Positions 30,414-35,531 of a stretch of DNA of 35,531 bases are shown in pieces (position 1 is the first letter of the stretch; every line of letters begins with the position of its first letter). The stretch is from Armatimonadota bacterium. GTDB taxonomy: Bacteria > Armatimonadota > Fimbriimonadia > Fimbriimonadales > Fimbriimonadaceae. A program made the translations under genes and the position numbers. The stretch lies in contig JAEVZK010000063.1 of the NCBI GenBank assembly GCA_023392285.1, positions 1-35,531 of the forward strand. Direction: 5' to 3'. The notes beneath the pieces are model-generated. The model saw only the letters and a list, made by a program, of their open reading frames with translations, ran no database searches and was not told the origin of the DNA.

Positions 30414-30537
30414 ACCAAACCAAACTAACCAAACAATCCGAACTAACCAAACAATCCGAACTATCCGAACTATCCGAACTATCCTTAACCATTCTAACGA
30501 TCCTAACTATCCGAACTCCCGAACTAACCGAACTCCC
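30414..30537. repeat. Degenerate 9-bp tandem repeat, right arm (AACTATCCG/AACTAACCG units)
   Basis: About 13 imperfect 9-bp units with variants AACTATCCG, AACTAACCG, AACAATCCG and AACTCCCG run up to 14 bases before the helicase stop. Read on the minus strand the unit is CGGATAGTT, so it is the inverted partner of the GTTCGGGA units at 30334-30371. Perfect copies are adjacent at 30457-30484. Confidence 0.85.
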
Positions 30538-30550
30538 TTATAACAACGGT

Positions 30551-33500
30551 TCAGCCTAGACTCACCGACTCACCGACCGTCTTCAGGCGTCCGTCCTTGA
30601 CCAAACCCTGGACCACGCCAGCAACCCGAGCCCGCATCGCAGCCGTCGCGCGGTCGAAACCAATCAAGCGGGGAACTCGTGCCGAGAGCTCCGAAATCGA
30701 AATTCGGAAAGACCGATCGACCACCTCCAGAACGGCAAGCGCTAGCTCTGAGTCCGCAATCCATTCCAATTTCCTAAACTGGGAAGGGAAATGGGCTCGG
30801 GATCTTAGCTTCACCTCGCGGCCAGCCACCGAGAGAAACGATCCATCAAACTGCACCCCGGCGGCGGCCGCAGTTCGGATCCCCGCCTCCACCGCCTCGC
30901 GAATGCGGGTTCCCGCTCGTCCGAGGTCTGCCGCTTCGCGGATGCGCCGGACGACCTCGTCGATGTGTACCGGCGACTCGACTTCGGCCACTTGCCGCAC
31001 GAGGTCGGCCATCACTTTTGGGTTCAGTTCGTGCAACGGCAAATGCGAAGGGACGCTCAATTTGGCGAACTGGTAGTCGGGCAGCCTTTCTAGCTCCGGC
31101 ACTTCCGGAGGCGGTTGCACGAGTGGAGTTTCGACGACTTCGGCCGGTTGTTCATTAGACAGTACCGTCGCATCCAGCGACCTGCCCACACGCGCCTGTT
31201 CGATCGCTTCGATGCATCGCCGAAGTTCCCGATCCGGGTGGCTCCACCAGTCCGTGCTCCAGACCCGGTGAATGCGCCAACCGCGATCCTCCAGCACCAT
31301 TTGGCGCAGCTTGTCCCGGTCGCGAGCGGTGCGAGAGCTGTGATACTGCGCCCCATCGCATTCGATGCCGAGGATGAAGCGCGACGGCTTGTCTGGGTCT
31401 TTCACACCGATGTCGATGAAGAAGCCCGCAGATCCGACTTGAGGCTCCACCTCATAGCCGTGCAGCCGCAACTTGTCGATCACCGCCTCCTCGAACGGCG
31501 ACATGGGGGCGAGCCCAGTGGAGCGAACCGAATTCATTCGGAGGGTTTCTGCATAAGTGAGAAACTCCTTCAGCGCGTGAACGCCAGCGCTCGCGCTGCC
31601 CTCGGCCCGAATATCCTCGCCGCGCAGGTTCGTGAATACTTCGCAGCGGACCTTCGCCCGCGTGATCAGCACGTTGAGGCGTCTCTCTCCGCCCTCCCCG
31701 TTCAAGGGGCCGAAGCTCATCGATGTAAAACCCTTGGCGTCTTTGCCGTACCCGACGCTGATGAAGATGACGTCGCGCTCATCGCCTTGGACGTTTTCCA
31801 AGTTCTTCACATCGAGCCGCTCATTTGGATGGAGCGTTGCGAAGGTGTCGAACGCCGGATCACCCTTCACGAGAAGATCGATTTCATCCTGAATGGCCTG
31901 CTGTTGAGCCTGGCTGAACGCCACCACCATCAAGCTTTCTCCGGGATTATCATGAACGTGCCGCTGTACCGCTTGGGCAACATCTTTCGCCTCGATCCGG
32001 TTCGTGCGGCTCGCGCCCCGATCGTAAACGGAATCGGCTCGGTAGTGGAATTGCAGTCCCAGCTTGCCTGAAGGCGGTTCCGGATTGGGAAACAGGAACA
32101 GCCGGTAGTTATAAAACAGAGCATTGGATGGTGCGATGAGCGATAGGTGTCGACTCCGATAATGCCACCGGAGGTCCCGGCGCCTTGGGCTTGCTGGACC
32201 GATTTTCGAATCCATCAACGAGAGCACGCTTTCCATGTCGCGCGTTGTGTTCCTGTCTTCTTCTTGCTCGTCTGTTGCATCATCGCCGGAGGTCAACTTA
32301 TCGAAGAAGCTGGTGGGTGGCATTTGCTTGCTGTCGCCGACGACGATGACTTGCTTGGCCCGTAAGATCGCGCCAAAGGCATCCTCTGGCTTCACCTGGC
32401 TCGCTTCGTCGAAAATGACGAGGTCGAACTTGGGACCATCCGGCGGGAGGTACATCGCCACCGAGAGTGGACTCATCATGAAAACCGGCTTGATCGCCTG
32501 GATGACGCTGCCGGTTTCACTCATCGCCCTGCGAATGGGCATGTGCCTCGTCCTCAGACCCATCTGATGCTGCAACTTCGCCGCCGCGCCGCCTTCCAAG
32601 CTGCGTGGCACCTGCCGATAGTGGTTGACCCGGATGCGGCTCTGATTCAGCTTGAGAAGCTCGCTGTCGAGGCGGCGGAAAATGGTAATTGACTCTTCGT
32701 GGCGTAGCCGATCAAATCGCTGCAGGGGCGGCCGAGCGGCAAAGGCTTCCCGCAGGACCCCCTCATACCAGGTGCGCGTAAACGCCTCGACCAGCCGCGC
32801 GTTCGCCTCCGTCCATTCCGAGGCGAGTGAGGCGGCTTCGGTCAAGCCAGCCTTCTCAGCTTCGACCATCAGCTTGTTGAACCCTACCAGTCGATCGAGT
32901 TCCTCCTGCCCGTTTTCCCAACCCTGAAGGGTATGAATGCACTCGGCAAGGCTCGTTTCAAGGGATGGCGGAACGGATGGAAATTCAAGGCTGCGGGCCA
33001 ATGCGGTAAGGGCCTCGGTTGCCGCCCGGGCTAAACCGAGCACTTGTTCGGCACGAGCGCTCAGGTCCACCTTGTCCGTCTTCCCGTCAAAAAACTGTAG
33101 AAGCCCCGGTGGCAATTCCCCCGATCCGATGGAGCGATGGAGATCGACTACCCAATCGGTCAGCCGCGTCAGAGCATTCCAATCCGAATTGATGCCTTCC
33201 CACTGAACGCCGTAAGTTCCGCGGCAGAGCGCATCCGCGCTGTTGAGCTTGGCGACCTCCGACTGAGCTTCGGTGATCGCTTCCACCAACTCAATCTTTT
33301 TCGAGAGGCTCCCTCCTGGGGTGACGCTGAGGCTATCGATGTGCTTGCAAGCACGGCGGAAATCACCGATGAAAATGCGATACCACTTATGTTGATTTGC
33401 GATTAGGGCTGCACGTGTCGCGCCGATTTCGGTCTCCCAAGCCGCCACTAGGAGCTCTTGTTCGTACTTCCGATGCAAATCGGCAACCTTGGCGCCGGAA

Positions 33501-35317
33501 GCGAGTGCCGCTCGCAACCTTGGCTCGTGATCGACCCAAGTGCCTGTGTTCACTGCTACTCCTTCGAGACGAGGTGCATCTGCCGCTCGCTTGGCCGATC
33601 GGGCGATCACCGTTAGATCGTTCAGCTTTGCTGCGGGAAGGATTTTAAGTGTTTCCGCGAGCTCGTTTCCCACTGCTGCCGCGGCGTTGACTCGCCCGAG
33701 AGTATCGCCCACCGACCTGAATAATTGACCAATATCCATGCCGAGAAGCAGAGTCATCCGCGATCCGAAGAATCGGTTCTGCTTCGGTGGCCCAATCTCG
33801 GCGACCTTTCGCTCAAGAGCGTGGACCAGAGGCATCAGCGTCTTAAAGCGGTCTTCATTCCAGGAAGTCATCATGTCGAAATTCATCCGGCAAAGCCCTT
33901 CATCGGCAGCGCCAAGCTGGACGAGCTTTCCCATCGCATCGCGCGGGGAAAGCTGCCTCCCCTCAATGGGCTGATTTATAGCTTCGCAGTACTCGTTCAA
34001 CTCCTCTCGGCGAGCTTCGAGCATTTCCAGCTCCGCCTGGCCCTGAGCGAGATGAGGAGCCGCGAGCTCTTGCACGCGCCGAAGTTCTGCGTAAAACTCG
34101 GCCTTTTTGGTCTTTTGGCTGTGCAGTTCCAGACAAGCATCACGCAAGCCAGCCTCACCCAAATTGCGCGCCACCACATCGAGTGCGGCCATCTTTTCCG
34201 CCACAAAAAGAACTCGCTTGCCGCGAGCCAAAGCATCTGCGATCAGATTCGTGATCGTCTGAGACTTGCCGGTTCCCGGTGGTCCTTGGATGACCATTGA
34301 CTGACCGCTTGCTGCCTCCAAAATGGCGAGAGCTTGTGAACCATCCGATCCGATGACGTCGTGAATCTCGCTGATCGGACGATGGCGGTCCAAAGGTTCA
34401 TCGTCGGGTAAGCCAGGCTCAGGATCGAGGAAGGCCGTGTCGAGCAAGCTTCCCATGACTTCGTGCTCGCTTGGTTTGGCGCCATTCGGCCATTTATCCT
34501 CTGCCAAGTCCATGTAGAGCAGGTACTTCGCGTAGCTGAAAAAGCCCACGACGGCTTGACGATCATCGACTTTCCAAGAAGGCTTGGTTGAGACCGCCTT
34601 TCTGACTTGGGCGAAATATGCTCGGAGGTCGAGTTCCGAGTCCGGCAATGAAGGAATTTCGATCCCAAACTCAGCTTGCATCATCGCTTGCAGCGAGAGA
34701 TTGCCGCCAACCTCACCCCCGTCATGCCGCAGCCGATATGAGCCATCTTTCACTGGCTCGAGCTGGACCGGAATCAGCACAAGCGGCGAGCGTCGCTCCG
34801 CCTTTTCGCCCTCCTGTTCCTGCCAAGTCAGGCTGCCCAACGCGAGAAACAGGACGTTCACGCCACTCTCTTCGATGATGGTGCGCGCGTCCCGATAAGT
34901 CTTCAAGAGTAGAACCTTGAGACGAGAAAAATATTCGTGGGTGTTCAGAACCGTGTCGGTCTGATCGGTCGGGAGTTCTTCGTAGCCTAAGAATCCCGCG
35001 AGTTCCTCTTCTGCCTTGACGCGATGCTCGTACATAGCGACCGCGTCGTCGGAGGAGTCGACATAGAGCGTTTCTTGTCCAGCTGGTTTTGATCCCGTTT
35101 CGGGCTTCGGGGGATCTTCCTTACCCGAAAATTTCATCGCTTTCTGCTCGATCACGAGGAGACGGTACAACTCGAAGGGATCTTCACCCACGATTTCGAC
35201 GCCTGCCGTCTTCGAGGGACGATAGTTGATCAGCCGATTGCGTCGGCTGGTATCGAGCAAATTCCCTCGGCTAGCTTCCAGCCGCTCCGAAACTACCTTG
35301 GCGTCGTGCATAACCAT
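30551..35317 (-). CDS. Giant SF1 helicase-nuclease (DUF4011 - helicase - Vsr/MTES_1575-like endonuclease - DUF3320); probable antiphage defence protein
   Basis: From ATG 35317 this encodes 1588 residues (GTG 35329 and ATG 35311 are alternatives). The N-terminus (LEASRGNLLDTSRRNRLINY) is the DUF4011 signature. Walker A is GPPGTGKSQTITNLIADAL near residue 350; Walker B is LVIFDEASQ near 965 with VIVVGDSKQMPPTSFF just after (SF1 motifs II-III). Later motifs NVQGDERDVIFISVGYG near 1180 and RRLNVLITRAK complete a Upf1/RecD-like helicase, separated by a ~500-residue coiled insertion. About 1275-1385 is a PD-(D/E)xK nuclease: SPFEEAVIDKLR, FFIDIGV, LGIECDGAQYHSSRTARDRDKLRQ and GWRIHRVWSTDWW. A DUF3320-like segment (VHIDEVVRRIREAADLGRAGTRIREAV) follows near 1480. 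This order matches single-gene helicase-Vsr defence proteins (Hhe-like), from memory. No methylase partner is adjacent. Confidence 0.93.
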   Translation of the reverse strand: MVMHDAKVVSERLEASRGNLLDTSRRNRLINYRPSKTAGVEIVGEDPFELYRLLVIEQKAMKFSGKEDPPKPETGSKPAGQETLYVDSSDDAVAMYEHRVKAEEELAGFLGYEELPTDQTDTVLNTHEYFSRLKVLLLKTYRDARTIIEESGVNVLFLALGSLTWQEQEGEKAERRSPLVLIPVQLEPVKDGSYRLRHDGGEVGGNLSLQAMMQAEFGIEIPSLPDSELDLRAYFAQVRKAVSTKPSWKVDDRQAVVGFFSYAKYLLYMDLAEDKWPNGAKPSEHEVMGSLLDTAFLDPEPGLPDDEPLDRHRPISEIHDVIGSDGSQALAILEAASGQSMVIQGPPGTGKSQTITNLIADALARGKRVLFVAEKMAALDVVARNLGEAGLRDACLELHSQKTKKAEFYAELRRVQELAAPHLAQGQAELEMLEARREELNEYCEAINQPIEGRQLSPRDAMGKLVQLGAADEGLCRMNFDMMTSWNEDRFKTLMPLVHALERKVAEIGPPKQNRFFGSRMTLLLGMDIGQLFRSVGDTLGRVNAAAAVGNELAETLKILPAAKLNDLTVIARSAKRAADAPRLEGVAVNTGTWVDHEPRLRAALASGAKVADLHRKYEQELLVAAWETEIGATRAALIANQHKWYRIFIGDFRRACKHIDSLSVTPGGSLSKKIELVEAITEAQSEVAKLNSADALCRGTYGVQWEGINSDWNALTRLTDWVVDLHRSIGSGELPPGLLQFFDGKTDKVDLSARAEQVLGLARAATEALTALARSLEFPSVPPSLETSLAECIHTLQGWENGQEELDRLVGFNKLMVEAEKAGLTEAASLASEWTEANARLVEAFTRTWYEGVLREAFAARPPLQRFDRLRHEESITIFRRLDSELLKLNQSRIRVNHYRQVPRSLEGGAAAKLQHQMGLRTRHMPIRRAMSETGSVIQAIKPVFMMSPLSVAMYLPPDGPKFDLVIFDEASQVKPEDAFGAILRAKQVIVVGDSKQMPPTSFFDKLTSGDDATDEQEEDRNTTRDMESVLSLMDSKIGPASPRRRDLRWHYRSRHLSLIAPSNALFYNYRLFLFPNPEPPSGKLGLQFHYRADSVYDRGASRTNRIEAKDVAQAVQRHVHDNPGESLMVVAFSQAQQQAIQDEIDLLVKGDPAFDTFATLHPNERLDVKNLENVQGDERDVIFISVGYGKDAKGFTSMSFGPLNGEGGERRLNVLITRAKVRCEVFTNLRGEDIRAEGSASAGVHALKEFLTYAETLRMNSVRSTGLAPMSPFEEAVIDKLRLHGYEVEPQVGSAGFFIDIGVKDPDKPSRFILGIECDGAQYHSSRTARDRDKLRQMVLEDRGWRIHRVWSTDWWSHPDRELRRCIEAIEQARVGRSLDATVLSNEQPAEVVETPLVQPPPEVPELERLPDYQFAKLSVPSHLPLHELNPKVMADLVRQVAEVESPVHIDEVVRRIREAADLGRAGTRIREAVEAGIRTAAAAGVQFDGSFLSVAGREVKLRSRAHFPSQFRKLEWIADSELALAVLEVVDRSFRISISELSARVPRLIGFDRATAAMRARVAGVVQGLVKDGRLKTVGESVSLG

Positions 35318-35370
35318 CGTTGAAACCACAGTCTATTGCAAGGATTGGGTTCCGCTGACAACTGACTTAA

Positions 35371-35531
35371 CACCGAACGCCAAACGCCAAAAGCCCATCG
35401 CCTTACGCCTAACGCCTAACGCCGAGCACCGAATGCCAAACGCCGAGCACCGAACACCAAACGCCGAGCACCGAACGCCGACTCCCCCTGTGGACTGACG
35501 ACTCCTCTCCCCAACACTCAACACTCAACAC
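35371..35531. repeat. Degenerate 21-bp and shorter tandem repeats upstream of the helicase gene
   Basis: Three 21-bp units beginning CGCCGAGCACCGAA run head to tail at 35420-35440, 35441-35461 and 35462-35482 with two or three changes. They are flanked by looser AACGCC(T/A) and CACCGAACGCCAAACGCC units, and by AACACTCAACACTCAACAC at the window's right end, where the array may continue. Read on the minus strand, units contain GTTCGG and GTTTGG. Confidence 0.9.

Noticed and set aside
30334..30537. Possible CRISPR array
   Set aside because: Units are 8-9 bp, contiguous and degenerate, with no unique spacers and no cas genes.
31115..32071. 318-codon plus-strand ORF
   Set aside because: Antisense to the helicase and nuclease domains of the large gene; no motif of its own.
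35333..35524. Minus-strand ORF with repeated GVRCSAF-like heptads
   Set aside because: It is a translation of the 21-bp tandem repeat; the peptide pattern follows from repeat length divisible by three, not from a gene.

Overview
The window looks like a chromosomal segment of a moderately GC-rich diderm bacterium, most likely of the Armatimonadota (Fimbriimonadales-like). This rests on a DUF1559 prepilin-type secreted protein followed by a tiny lipoprotein, a PEP-CTERM protein, a Tat-exported DUF1501 protein, a beta-helix/PA14 protein, a Kdo transferase (outer membrane) and frequent TTG/GTG starts. Taxonomy is inferred from gene style only. I see no tRNA, rRNA, insertion sequence, phage gene or CRISPR array.

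Layout. 1-5092: a truncated M42 aminopeptidase (minus strand, runs off the left edge), then a plus-strand series of REG-2-like HAD hydrolase, queA, a MerR/BldC-type HTH protein, a GT4 glycosyltransferase and a nine-helix membrane protein. 5028-9935: a tight minus-strand cluster read M14 peptidase > lipoyl E2 acyltransferase > class I glutamine amidotransferase-like hydrolase > stand-alone biotinyl carrier > HMG-CoA lyase. The E2, biotin carrier and lyase fit branched-chain (leucine) degradation. 9979-14310: amidase (plus), then lipid kinase, OmpR-type response regulator and spermidine synthase-like protein (minus). 14371-16859: Gfo/Idh/MocA oxidoreductase, Fpg/Nei glycosylase and TlpA-like thioredoxin, tightly packed. 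16856-18584: a secreted protein of unknown function and a PEP-CTERM protein, ending in a clear rho-independent terminator. 18722-20530: thrS without the usual N-terminal TGS domain. 20593-24223: a 58-residue lipoprotein, the DUF1559 protein and a large beta-helix/PA14 protein. 24262-25229: a small membrane protein and a small secreted protein. 25222-27883: purE, kdtA and two small membrane-anchored proteins in one minus-strand unit. 27986-29218: DUF1501 protein. 29227-30252: unknown protein.

The right end (30551-35317) is one very large gene of about 1,588 codons: DUF4011-like N-terminus, superfamily I helicase, Vsr/MTES_1575-like PD-(D/E)xK nuclease and DUF3320-like tail. This architecture is associated with single-gene antiphage defence. 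It is bracketed on both sides by degenerate GTTCGG-type short tandem repeats: 8-9 bp units partly in inverted orientation downstream, and 21-bp units upstream. This is the most accessory-looking part of the window and the best candidate for something unusual.

Most other genes are ordinary housekeeping or cell-envelope functions in short transcription units with 1-8 bp overlaps.
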